The notes below the pieces were generated by a model. The model was not told the origin of the DNA. It did not search any database and saw only the letters and a program-made list of their open reading frames with translations. Made by a program: the position numbers and the translations under genes. Positions 25,655 through 33,671 of a stretch of 42,489 bases of DNA are shown piece after piece. This stretch comes from Rhodospirillales bacterium (GTDB lineage: Bacteria; Pseudomonadota; Alphaproteobacteria; Acetobacterales; Acetobacteraceae), in the NCBI GenBank assembly GCA_028869595.1, contig JAGWRU010000061.1, positions 1 through 42,489 of the forward strand, read 5' to 3'. How positions within the stretch are numbered: position 1 is the first letter of the stretch; each line of letters starts with the position of its first letter.

Positions 25655-27052
25655 GTGCGGCTTCGCAAGCAATATGACGTGGTGGTTGCCGGTGGCGGCA
25701 CTGCAGGGGTCATCGCGGCCATCGCCGCTGCCCGCACCGGGGCGCAGACCCTTTTGGTCGAGCAATATGGCAATCTCGGCGGTGTTCTGACGCTCGGTAT
25801 GTCGCTCAAAGGCGTCAACGATGCCGAAGGCCGGCCGGCGCTCGGTGGCATCGGTGCGGAGCTGCTGTCGATCGCCCGTCACTCGGGTGGCGTGACGGAG
25901 GTGACGGAGCATCCTCGCCATGGCTCGATCATGGGGCAGGACCCGGAGGCCGTGAAAATCGCCCTGCTCGACATGGCGCGCGATAGCGGCATGGACATGC
26001 TGCTGCACAGCTATTTCGTTGATACCATGACCGATCGTGGCCGTATCCAGGCCGTGCGCGTGGCCAATAAGGCGGGACTGGAAGTCATTCCGGCGCGCGT
26101 TTTCGTCGATTGTACGGGCGATGCCGATCTTGCTGCCGCCGCCGGGGCGGAGCATGTCCGCGGACGGGAGAAGGACGGGCTTCACCAGCCGGTTTCCTCC
26201 ATTTTCCGGGTCGGCGGCGCCGATCTGGAGCGTACCTGGGCCTATCTCGAAACGCATCCCGAGGATTTCGAGACGCCGCCCGGTTATAACGGCGATGAAT
26301 ACAGCGTGGCGAAGTTCCGTGCTCGCCCCGGCGTCGGCGTGGCCGGTTTTCGCGCCCTGATCGCCAAGGCGCGGGCGGCCGGCGATTATTCCATTCCGCG
26401 TGAGGATATGGGCTTCAATCCGATGCCCGACCGGCCGGAGGTGACGATCAATATCACCCGCGTGCACGGCATCGACGGAACCGACCCGGATGATCTGACG
26501 CGGGCAGAGATCGAAACCCAGCGCCAGATGGCCGAAGGCGTGCGCTTTCTGCGCCGCTACGTGCCGGGCTTCGAGCATTGCTATGTCGTCGCCAGCCCGT
26601 TCCAGGTTGGCGTGCGCGAAACCCGCCGGGTTCGCGGTGCCTATGTCCTGACCGCCGAGGACGTGAAATCCGGCCGGAATTTTCCCGATCAGGTGGCGCG
26701 CGGCGCCTATCCGCTGGATGTCCACGAAGTCAGCACCGCGGCTGCGACCGGCGCCGAGATACCGGGCGGCGGCGGTACCGATCTGTCGAAGATCCTGCGC
26801 TCCTACGGCATTCCCGCACGCTGCCTAATGCCGATCGGTGTCGATAATCTGCTGGTGGCTGGCCGTTCGCTATCGGCCACCCATGAAGCCGCGGGATCGG
26901 CGCGCGGTCAGCCGGTCTGCATGGCGACCGGTCACGCTGCCGGCACCATGGCCGCGCTTGCCGCTGCTTCGGATGGCGTGCCGGCTGGGCTGCCGATTGC
27001 GGCAGTGCAGGAGACGCTGCGCCGCCAGGGGGCAGTGATCGAGCGGCCCTGA
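25655..27052 (+). CDS. FAD-dependent oxidoreductase (FAD_oxidored family)
   Basis: 465 residues, beginning at GTG 25655 with GGAAAGGGG just upstream. The N-terminal FAD-binding motif AGGGTAGV (12-19) is followed by the acidic residue of LLVEQYGNLGG. FVDCTGDADLAAAAGAE and the C-terminal VAGRSLSATHEAAGSARGQP segment are hallmarks of FAD_oxidored-domain proteins. Such proteins dehydrogenate or hydroxylate small acids, but their substrates are mostly unassigned. There is no signal peptide. The gene heads an operon with tctC, tctB and tctA, so it probably starts catabolism of the carboxylate imported by that transporter. Confidence 0.87.
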   Translation: MRLRKQYDVVVAGGGTAGVIAAIAAARTGAQTLLVEQYGNLGGVLTLGMSLKGVNDAEGRPALGGIGAELLSIARHSGGVTEVTEHPRHGSIMGQDPEAVKIALLDMARDSGMDMLLHSYFVDTMTDRGRIQAVRVANKAGLEVIPARVFVDCTGDADLAAAAGAEHVRGREKDGLHQPVSSIFRVGGADLERTWAYLETHPEDFETPPGYNGDEYSVAKFRARPGVGVAGFRALIAKARAAGDYSIPREDMGFNPMPDRPEVTINITRVHGIDGTDPDDLTRAEIETQRQMAEGVRFLRRYVPGFEHCYVVASPFQVGVRETRRVRGAYVLTAEDVKSGRNFPDQVARGAYPLDVHEVSTAAATGAEIPGGGGTDLSKILRSYGIPARCLMPIGVDNLLVAGRSLSATHEAAGSARGQPVCMATGHAAGTMAALAAASDGVPAGLPIAAVQETLRRQGAVIERP

Positions 27053-27105
27053 CCGGGGGCATCCGGCGTTCCGCGCGCCGGCAACATCTCGCCAAGGAGG
27101 AAATC

Positions 27106-28089
27106 ATGAACATCACCCGCCGTTCTCTCATGCCGCTGGCTGTCGGCGCCGCAACAGCGCTTTCGACGCCTGGATTGGCGCAGGCCGCCGCCTTTCCGAC
27201 CCGCCCGATGCGTCTGGTGGTGCCATATCCGCCCGGCGGTTCCGCCGATCTGATCGGCCGCATGGTGGCCGATGCGATGGGTCATAGCTTCAGTCAATCG
27301 GTGATCGTGGAAAACAAAGGCGGCGCCTCGGGCGCGATCGGCACCGCCTATGCGGCGCATGCAAGGGCTGACGGCTACACGTTCCTGATGGCGATTGCCG
27401 ATACGCTGGCCATCGATCCGGCGGTGTTTGCCCATCTGCCCTATGATCCCAGGAAGGATTTCGATCCGATCTCGCTGCTCGCGGTTCAGCCTTTCGTGCT
27501 CGCGGTCGGCCCGGCGGTCAAAGCACCGACGCTGGCCGCCTTGATGGCGGAGGCAAAGACCAAGCCGAATACGATCAGCTTCGCCTCCAATGGTGCCGGC
27601 GGACTCCAGCATCTGGCGATCGAATTATTGGCTGCGGCAGCCGGCGTAAAGCTGCTGCACGTGCCCTATACCGGTGCGGGACCGGCTCTGTCAGATGTCA
27701 TGGGCGGGCACGTCGACGGGATTTTCATCAGCCTGCAGGCCGGCGGTTCGGCATTGAAGGCGGGCAAGCTGCGGGCGCTTGCCATCACTTCCCAGAAGCG
27801 CCTGTCTATCGCCCCCAACGTGCCGACCTTTGCCGAACTGGGCTATAAGAATTTCAACGTCCAGCAATGGTACGGGCTGGTCGCTCCGCATGGCACGCCG
27901 GCACCGGTCATCGCGGCGCTGAACGCCAGATCCGTGGCGGCGATCAAGTCGCCCGCCATTGCCGGCAAGCTGGAGGCGGCGGGCACCGAGCCGGTAGGAA
28001 GCACCCCGGCTGCGTTTGGGGCGTTCCTCGACAAGCAGATCGCGCTTTGGGCCGGTGTCGCCAAGGCCAATCATATCCGGATCGAGTAG
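27106..28089 (+). CDS. tctC: Tripartite tricarboxylate transporter substrate-binding protein (TctC/Bug family)
   Basis: 327 residues. The signal peptide starts MNITRRSLMPLAVGAATALS with a twin-Arg pair and ends near AQAA. The Bug-family opening FPTRPMRLVVPYPPGGSADL follows, then GASGAIGTAYAAHARADGYT and the PYTGAGPAL loop. It binds a carboxylate (citrate, C4 acids or aromatic acids in known members) in the periplasm for the TctAB permease. AAGGAGGAAATC precedes the ATG. The substrate cannot be read from sequence. Confidence 0.93.
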   Translation: MNITRRSLMPLAVGAATALSTPGLAQAAAFPTRPMRLVVPYPPGGSADLIGRMVADAMGHSFSQSVIVENKGGASGAIGTAYAAHARADGYTFLMAIADTLAIDPAVFAHLPYDPRKDFDPISLLAVQPFVLAVGPAVKAPTLAALMAEAKTKPNTISFASNGAGGLQHLAIELLAAAAGVKLLHVPYTGAGPALSDVMGGHVDGIFISLQAGGSALKAGKLRALAITSQKRLSIAPNVPTFAELGYKNFNVQQWYGLVAPHGTPAPVIAALNARSVAAIKSPAIAGKLEAAGTEPVGSTPAAFGAFLDKQIALWAGVAKANHIRIE

Positions 28090-28091
28090 CC

Positions 28092-28565
28092 ATGGGGCAC
28101 GACATGCCCCATCCGGTCCGCGAACGGATCGGCGGAGCCTTGATGATTGCGCTGGGCCTCACTGTGACGGCGATTGCTGCGCGCTATCGCCTTGGCACAT
28201 TGGCGGTGATGGGGCCGGGCTTCTTCCCAGCCGCCTTGGGGGTAATTTTGGTCTTTTGCGGCGGGTTGGTGGCGATCTTTCCAGGCGCGTCAACCACGTC
28301 GATGCCGCCGATCGTAACCGAGGGTGGCGGTGTTGATCCGCGCGGCTGGCTGGCGATCCTGGCCGGCATCGTCGCCTTCATCGTCGTCGGCCGCTATGGC
28401 GGGCTGATGCCTGCGAGTTTTGCGGTGGTGGCGATTGCCGCGCTGGGAGATCGCAGCAATTCGTGGCGCGATGCAGTTCTTCTGGGCCTCGTGATGACGA
28501 CGGTCTCGGTCGGGGTATTCTGGTGGATGCTGGGCCTGCAGATGCCTCTGTTCCGTTGGGGGTAG
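28092..28565 (+). CDS. tctB: Tripartite tricarboxylate transporter small subunit TctB
   Basis: 157 residues with four predicted membrane helices, including MIALGLTVTAIAARYRLGTL and the conserved MGPGFFPAALG loop. It is the small membrane subunit of the TTT carboxylate transporter. ATG 28092 lies 2 nt after the tctC stop. ATG 28104, with GGGG five nt before it, is an alternative start that removes four residues. It is followed directly by tctA. Confidence 0.9.
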   Translation: MGHDMPHPVRERIGGALMIALGLTVTAIAARYRLGTLAVMGPGFFPAALGVILVFCGGLVAIFPGASTTSMPPIVTEGGGVDPRGWLAILAGIVAFIVVGRYGGLMPASFAVVAIAALGDRSNSWRDAVLLGLVMTTVSVGVFWWMLGLQMPLFRWG

Positions 28566-28566
28566 A

Positions 28567-30096
28567 ATGATCGGACATTCGCTTGCCGATCTGTCGCATG
28601 GCTTTGCCGTCGCATTGCTGCCGGCCAATCTACTCTGGTGCTTTATCGGTGTGCTGGTCGGCAATCTGATTGGCGTGTTGCCGGGGATGGGCGCGCTGTC
28701 GGCGATCTCGATGCTGCTGCCGCTGACGTACACCATGGCGCCGGTACCGGCAGTGCTGATGCTGGCGGGGATTTTCTACGGATCGCAATATGGCGGTGCC
28801 ATCGGTGCGATTCTGCTCAATCTGCCGTGCCATCCCCCGCACGCAGTGACCTGTATCGACGGCTACCCGATGACTTTGCAGGGGCGCGGCGGTACGGCGC
28901 TGGGCATTACCATGCTGGCGTCGTTCTTCGCCGCCTCTTTCGGCATCATCGTCATGATCTTTGCCTCTCCCCTGCTGGTGCGTATTGCCTTTGCTTTCGG
29001 TCCGGCGGAGATCTTTTCGATCATGCTGCTGGGCTTGGTGGCCGGCGGCACCATGTCGCGCGGCAGCCCGGTGAAAGGCGTGGCGATGACGGTGGTCGGG
29101 TTGGTGCTGGGAACGGTGGGCACCGATGTGAATACCGGCACCGAGCGCTTTACTTTCGGGCTGCTGCCGCTGGCTGACGGGGTGGCATTGGTGGCGCTCG
29201 CGCTCGGCTTGTTCGGCGTCGCGGATTTTCTGCGCAACATCAATCGCATCCGCTTCGTCGGCAGCGGCGCCAAAGTAAGGCTTCGTGATATGCGCCCCAG
29301 CGGGGCCGAGCTGCGGCAGGCCTTTCTGCCGATGCTGCGTGGCACGCTGGTGGGTACGCTGTTCGGCGCCATGCCGGGCACCGGCCCAACCATCACGACA
29401 TTTCTTGCTTACGCGCTGGAACGGAAGCTCGCGCGCCATCCGGAGCGTTTCGGCCAGGGCGCGCTGGAGGGTGTGGCCAGCCCGGAAGCCGCGTCGCATG
29501 CCAAGATCCAGGTCGATTTCATTCCGACCATGACCCTGGGCATCCCCGGGGACGCGACCATGGCGCTGATCCTCGGTGCGCTGCTCATTCAGGGGATCGA
29601 GCCCGGCCCGACTTTGATCACCCAGCATGCCGACCTGTTCTGGGGTCTGATCGCCAGTTTCTGGATCGGCAACGTGCTGCTGATCCTCCTGAACGTGCCG
29701 CTGATCGGGCTGTGGGTGTGGCTGCTGCGCGTGCCCTATCGCTTTCTCTATCCGGCGGCGCTGCTGTTCATTGCAGTCGGCGTCTACAGCGTGAACAACA
29801 GCCTGTTCGAGGTGGGGGAAGTGCTGGTGTTCGGCGTTGCCGGAGCCATTTTTGCTGCCTTGGATTTTCCGATCGCCCCCATTCTGCTGGGTTTCGTCCT
29901 CGGGCCGATGGTGGAGGCCAATTTCCGCCGCGCCCTGTTGCTGTCGCATGGTGATCTGATGGTGTTTCTTCGCCATCCGATCAGTGCGGTATTCGTAGGC
30001 ATTGCGGCGGCACTGATCGCGATCCAGCTTGGACTGGCGCTTCGCCGCGCGGGCGCCCCGCGCCCGGCCCGCAACACCGCCCCCGCCGCAGATTAA
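28567..30096 (+). CDS. tctA: Tripartite tricarboxylate transporter large permease TctA
   Basis: 509 residues and roughly 12 membrane helices. Conserved stretches are GVLPGMGALSAISMLLPLTY, YGGAIGAILLNLPC, GTVGTDVNTGTERFTFG and MPGTGPTITTFLAYALE. It is the main membrane channel of the secondary carboxylate transporter with TctB and TctC. It starts 1 nt after the tctB stop and ends the operon. A terminator-like hairpin follows at 30129-30155. The length matches the family (about 500). Confidence 0.94.
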   Translation: MIGHSLADLSHGFAVALLPANLLWCFIGVLVGNLIGVLPGMGALSAISMLLPLTYTMAPVPAVLMLAGIFYGSQYGGAIGAILLNLPCHPPHAVTCIDGYPMTLQGRGGTALGITMLASFFAASFGIIVMIFASPLLVRIAFAFGPAEIFSIMLLGLVAGGTMSRGSPVKGVAMTVVGLVLGTVGTDVNTGTERFTFGLLPLADGVALVALALGLFGVADFLRNINRIRFVGSGAKVRLRDMRPSGAELRQAFLPMLRGTLVGTLFGAMPGTGPTITTFLAYALERKLARHPERFGQGALEGVASPEAASHAKIQVDFIPTMTLGIPGDATMALILGALLIQGIEPGPTLITQHADLFWGLIASFWIGNVLLILLNVPLIGLWVWLLRVPYRFLYPAALLFIAVGVYSVNNSLFEVGEVLVFGVAGAIFAALDFPIAPILLGFVLGPMVEANFRRALLLSHGDLMVFLRHPISAVFVGIAAALIAIQLGLALRRAGAPRPARNTAPAAD

Positions 30097-30128
30097 AATC
30101 CAAGACACTCCCCCGCACACCCTGGCCG

Positions 30129-30155
30129 CGCGCCCTCCGGGCGTGGTAGTTTTTT
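30129..30155 (+). terminator. Probable rho-independent terminator after tctA
   Basis: CGCGCCC (30129-30135), TCC loop and GGGCGTG (30139-30145) form a 7-bp GC-rich stem with one G-U pair. A run of six T at 30150-30155 follows four bases later. It lies 33 nt after the tctA stop and just before tsdB, so it should insulate the two units. Confidence 0.6.
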
Positions 30156-30178
30156 CCCCTTCCTGTCGGGGAAATGGC

Positions 30179-30814
30179 ATGGATTGGCGCAGATTTGCGG
30201 GAATGGTGCTGCTGGCGGTGCCGTTGATGGCCGGGCGGGCGCATGCCCAGGATGCCGCCACCATCGTCGCGCATGGCAGCGGCGGCACGCCGGCCTGCGC
30301 CACCTGCCACGGCGCGCAGGGGCAGGGCAATGCGGGGGCGGGCTTTCCCCGTCTGGCCGGCGATCCGGCGGAATATCTGCGTGCCCAGCTTGAAGCCTTC
30401 GCCGCCGGCACGCGCCAGAACCCGATCATGATGCCGATCGCCAAGACGCTGAATGCCGCGCAGATGGAAGCCATCGCGCAGTATTTCGCAGGGCTGACAC
30501 CGCCTCCCATGGTGCAGGTGCCGGCCACCGGCCTGGGCGCCGATCTGGCGTTGTACGGCCGTGCCGCGGACCGCCTGCCGGCCTGCGAAAAATGCCACGG
30601 GCCGGGCGGCGTCGGCGTGGCGCCCAGCTTCCCCGCGCTCGCCGGCCAGCCCGCTGCCTATATCGAAGCCCAGATCGAGGCCTGGCAGAAAAAGCAGCGT
30701 CCGCCCGGCCCGCTGGGACTGATGCCGGCGATCGCCGCCCGGCTGAGTCCGACGGATACCAAGGCGGTCTCGACCTATTTCGCCAGCCTCGCCGCACCGG
30801 AGAAGCAGCCATGA
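30179..30814 (+). CDS. tsdB: Diheme cytochrome c, c4-like (TsdB)
   Basis: 211 residues with a Sec signal peptide (MDWRRFAGMVLLAVPLMAG, cut after AHA). Two class I heme sites, CATCH (40-44) and CEKCH (136-140), each have downstream Met candidates (Met84/85 and Met182), which gives the two-lobed c4 layout. The next gene encodes TsdA with an ATGA overlap. In other bacteria TsdB is a c4-type diheme protein encoded directly before tsdA that accepts its electrons, so the name rests on family plus context. It works in the periplasm and passes electrons on toward a terminal oxidase. Confidence 0.85.
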   Translation: MDWRRFAGMVLLAVPLMAGRAHAQDAATIVAHGSGGTPACATCHGAQGQGNAGAGFPRLAGDPAEYLRAQLEAFAAGTRQNPIMMPIAKTLNAAQMEAIAQYFAGLTPPPMVQVPATGLGADLALYGRAADRLPACEKCHGPGGVGVAPSFPALAGQPAAYIEAQIEAWQKKQRPPGPLGLMPAIAARLSPTDTKAVSTYFASLAAPEKQP

Positions 30815-31839
30815 GCCGCGATGTCGCGCCCTATGTGGTGCTGGGCGGCTTCCTGCTGGGCATGCTGGTCGTCTCCCGCCCGCATCCGCCGGCAGGGCCG
30901 GAAGAAGCGGCGCAACCCGTCGCCGAAGCCGCCGCCGCGCCGACCACGCAGCCAGCTGCTGCGCCTGCGCCCGCTGTTGCCGCGCCGGCCGTTGCCGCAA
31001 TCGCCGCATCTGCCGTCGCCTCCTCCCCCACCGGGTTTCATCCGCCGCCGCGCAGCGCGATCCCCGCCGGCCCGCTCGGCGACGAAATCCGTCGCGGCGA
31101 GGCGATCTTCCGCCATACCGGCGCCGAGGCACCGCAATTCGTCGGCAACACGCTGTCTTGCAGCAATTGCCATCTGGAAGGCGGGCGTCTGGCCGATGCC
31201 GCGCCGCTCTGGGCCGCCTGGGTGGCGTTTCCCGCCTATCGCGCCAAGAACCATCACGTGAACACCTTCGCCGAGCGCATGCAGGGGTGTTTCCGCTTCT
31301 CGATGAACGGCAAGGCGCCGCCCACCGACAGCAAGGTGCTGGTGGCGTTGCAGACCTATTCCGCATGGCTGGCCAAAGGCGCGCCGGTCGGTGCGGCGAT
31401 GGCCGGGCGCGGCTATCCGAAGCTCGCCAAGCCGGCCTCGGCGCCGGATTATGCGCGCGGTCAGAAAGTCTATGCCGCGCATTGCGCGCTCTGCCACGGC
31501 GAGAATGGCGAGGGCCGCGTGGCTGGCGGGCAGACCGTGTTTCCGCCGCTCTGGGGGCCGCATTCCTATAATTGGGGGGCGGGCATGACCTCGATCGTCA
31601 ATGCGGCGGGCTTCGTGAAGGCGAATATGCCGCTCGGCCTAGGCAATACACTCAGCGATCAGGATGCCTGGGATGTCGCCGCCTATCTCGACAGCCAGGA
31701 ACGCCCGCAGGATCCGCGCTTCACCGGCAATGTTGCCGAGACCCGCAAGAAATTCCATGACAGCCCCAGTTCGATGTACGGGCTCACCGTGAACGGGCAT
31801 GTGCTGGGCAGCGATTCGGTGCCGCCGGGCGGGAAGTGA
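30811..31839 (+). CDS. tsdA: Thiosulfate dehydrogenase TsdA (diheme cytochrome c)
   Basis: 342 residues. A single N-terminal membrane helix (about 8-22) and an Ala/Pro-rich linker (about 25-75) tether two cytochrome c domains. Heme motifs are CSNCH (117-121) and CALCH (225-229). Cys160 in MQGCFRFSMNG matches the unusual Cys ligand of heme 1 in TsdA, and Met273 in KANMP is a heme 2 ligand candidate. The PAYRAKNHHVNTFAER and WGPHSYNWGAGM segments are family signatures. The enzyme oxidises two thiosulfates to tetrathionate in the periplasm, or the reverse, depending on the organism. It overlaps tsdB by ATGA and its stop abuts that of the convergent adenosyltransferase gene. Confidence 0.9.
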   Translation: MSRDVAPYVVLGGFLLGMLVVSRPHPPAGPEEAAQPVAEAAAAPTTQPAAAPAPAVAAPAVAAIAASAVASSPTGFHPPPRSAIPAGPLGDEIRRGEAIFRHTGAEAPQFVGNTLSCSNCHLEGGRLADAAPLWAAWVAFPAYRAKNHHVNTFAERMQGCFRFSMNGKAPPTDSKVLVALQTYSAWLAKGAPVGAAMAGRGYPKLAKPASAPDYARGQKVYAAHCALCHGENGEGRVAGGQTVFPPLWGPHSYNWGAGMTSIVNAAGFVKANMPLGLGNTLSDQDAWDVAAYLDSQERPQDPRFTGNVAETRKKFHDSPSSMYGLTVNGHVLGSDSVPPGGK

Positions 31840-32400
31840 CTATCGCCCGGCGCCGGGCTGCCAGGGAATGTCGCGCGCGCCATTGTCGTTCAGGGCGCGC
31901 GCCAGCACGAAAAGATGGTCCGACAGGCGATTGAGGAAGCGCAGCAGCGCGGGGTTGAGCGTCTCCTCGCCCATCAGCCGCACCAGGGCACGTTCCGCCC
32001 GTCGCGCGGTGGTGCGGGCCAGATGGGCGCGCGCCGCGGCTTCCGTGCCGCCGGGCAGGATGAAGCTGGTCAGCGGCGGAATGGCCTCGTTCATCGCCGC
32101 CACTTCCTGCTCCAGCCGCAGGCAAGGGGCATCGGTCAGGCGCAGGCGATCGCCGGCTGTGCCGGGCACGGCGAGATCGGCGCCGACATCGAACAGATCG
32201 TTCTGGATCCGCGCCAGCATCGCGCGTGCTTCCCCGGCCTCCGGGCAGGCGGCGCGCAGAAAGCCGATTGCGGCATTGGTTTCATCGATGGCGCCGATCG
32301 CCTCGATCCGCGCGGCATCCTTGGACAGGCGCGCGCCGTCGCCCAGCGAGGTCTGCCCGCCATCGCCGCCGCGCGTGATCACCCTGTCGATGCGTATCAT
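31840..32400 (-). CDS. Cob(I)alamin adenosyltransferase, PduO type
   Basis: 186 residues, the full length of the PduO/MMAB family. The ATP-binding N-terminus TRGGDGGQTSLGDG (9-22), RIEAIGAIDETNA (31-43), FILPGG (113-118), RRAER (133-137) and FLNRLSDHLFVLAR (155-168) are conserved. It transfers the adenosyl group of ATP to cob(I)alamin to make adenosylcobalamin in the cytoplasm. No B12-dependent enzyme or cobalamin riboswitch is visible nearby. It is divergent from the RlmB-type gene across 74 nt. Confidence 0.94.
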   Translation of the reverse strand: MIRIDRVITRGGDGGQTSLGDGARLSKDAARIEAIGAIDETNAAIGFLRAACPEAGEARAMLARIQNDLFDVGADLAVPGTAGDRLRLTDAPCLRLEQEVAAMNEAIPPLTSFILPGGTEAAARAHLARTTARRAERALVRLMGEETLNPALLRFLNRLSDHLFVLARALNDNGARDIPWQPGAGR

Positions 32401-32474
32401 GCTGCCGTTGTAGCGATGCGCGCCCGCCGGGGGAACTGGGCAGAGGGGCAGCTTGCCGCTATACCCGGGAGATT

Positions 32475-33671
32475 ATGAAACCACCGCGCGCTCCCCGTTC
32501 CGGCGGCCCTGGCCGTCCTGCCTCCTCGCATGGCCCGCATCATGGCCAGCACCGCAAACCCGGCGGCGCGACACTGACCCTTGGCCCGCGTGGCGAAGCG
32601 GTTCCGCGCGATCGCGGCGGTGCCGATCCTCGCAGCGCCGATGCGCCCCGCCCGCCGCGCCCGCATGGCGGGCCTGGCGGCGGTTTCAAACCTCGCGACG
32701 CCCGTCCTCATGGGGGGAACGTCCAGGCTGAGCGCTCCCAAGGGGGGCGCTTCCAAAGGGATCGCGTCCAGGGGGATCGAGTCCAGGGCGATCGTCCCCG
32801 TGGCGAGCGCCCGCATGGCGAACGGGTGTCGGGAGAGCGATTTCAGGGGGAGCGGCGCCAGGCCGACCGTCCTGCCGCGCGCCCGCCCCGCCCAGAGGCG
32901 GCCTCGGCGGATCTTGGCTATCACGGCGCGCCGCCGCGCACCGGCTCGGACGCGCCGCGCGGCACGGTCTGGCTGTATGGCCAGCATGCCGTGGCAGCCG
33001 CCCTGGCCAATCCCGCGCGCCGTCTGCGCCGCCTGCTGCTGACCGAGGAGGCGGAGGCCGCGCTTGCGGCCCGCCTCGCTCAGCCCTTCCCGATCCAGCC
33101 GGAACGGACCGAGCGGGGGCGGATCGACCATCTGCTCGGGCGCGACGCGGTGCATCAAGGCGCCGCGCTGCTGGCCGACCCGCTGGCCCCGCCCAGCCTG
33201 AATGCGGCGCTGGAACGCCCGGGCCCGGTGCTGGTGCTGGATCAAGTCAGCGACCCGCGCAATATCGGCGCCATCCTGCGCTCGGCCGCCGCCTTCGGCG
33301 CCGCCTGCGTGATCACTCAGGATCGCAACGCGCCGGAAGAAACCGGCACCCTCGCCAAGGCGGCGTCCGGCGCGCTGGAGACGGTGCCGCTGCTGCGCGC
33401 GGTCAATATCGCCCGCACCCTGATCGCGCTGAAGGCTGCCGGCCTCTGGGTGGTGGGCCTCGATGCGGATGCCAGCCAGGCGCTGTCCGGCCCGGGCATG
33501 GCCGATCGCCGCATCGCCCTGGTGCTGGGTGCGGAAGGCGAGGGGATGCGCCGGCTGACCCGCGATACGTGCGACGTGGTCGCCGGTCTGGCCATGCCGG
33601 GCGCGATGGAAAGCCTGAACGTATCGGCGGCCGGCGCCGTGGCGCTGTATGAACTCACGAGGCGCGCATGA
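32475..33671 (+). CDS. rlmB: SpoU/TrmH-family rRNA 2'-O-methyltransferase (RlmB-like) with Arg-rich N-terminal extension
   Basis: 398 residues. The C-terminal part (about 164-398) is a complete RlmB: an N-terminal substrate-binding domain (VWLYGQHAVAAALANP) and SpoU motifs 1 (DPRNIGAILRSA, 260-271), 2 (LVLGAEGEGM, 349-358) and 3 (SLNVSAAGAVALYE, 380-393). It should methylate a ribose of 23S rRNA (G2251 in E. coli). The first about 160 residues are low-complexity Arg/Gly/Pro/Asp and contain tandem [DE]RxxG pentapeptides (96-135), presumably a disordered RNA-binding tail. GGGAGA precedes the ATG. The stop overlaps the next gene (ATGA). Confidence 0.9.
   Translation: MKPPRAPRSGGPGRPASSHGPHHGQHRKPGGATLTLGPRGEAVPRDRGGADPRSADAPRPPRPHGGPGGGFKPRDARPHGGNVQAERSQGGRFQRDRVQGDRVQGDRPRGERPHGERVSGERFQGERRQADRPAARPPRPEAASADLGYHGAPPRTGSDAPRGTVWLYGQHAVAAALANPARRLRRLLLTEEAEAALAARLAQPFPIQPERTERGRIDHLLGRDAVHQGAALLADPLAPPSLNAALERPGPVLVLDQVSDPRNIGAILRSAAAFGAACVITQDRNAPEETGTLAKAASGALETVPLLRAVNIARTLIALKAAGLWVVGLDADASQALSGPGMADRRIALVLGAEGEGMRRLTRDTCDVVAGLAMPGAMESLNVSAAGAVALYELTRRA
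32760..32879 (+). repeat. Degenerate 15-bp tandem repeat encoding [DE]RxxG pentapeptides
   Basis: Eight successive 15-nt units inside the RlmB-type gene encode DRVQG, DRVQG, DRPRG, ERPHG, ERVSG, ERFQG, ERRQA and DRPAA. The first two units are nearly identical at the DNA level and the rest have drifted. Length variation by slippage is expected for such an array. Confidence 0.8.

Noticed and set aside
28630-30528. 632-codon open frame on the minus strand opposite tctA and tsdB
   Set aside because: It lies fully antisense to well-matched genes, is rich in His/Gln/Arg/Asp as expected of a GC-rich shadow frame, and has no recognisable domain.
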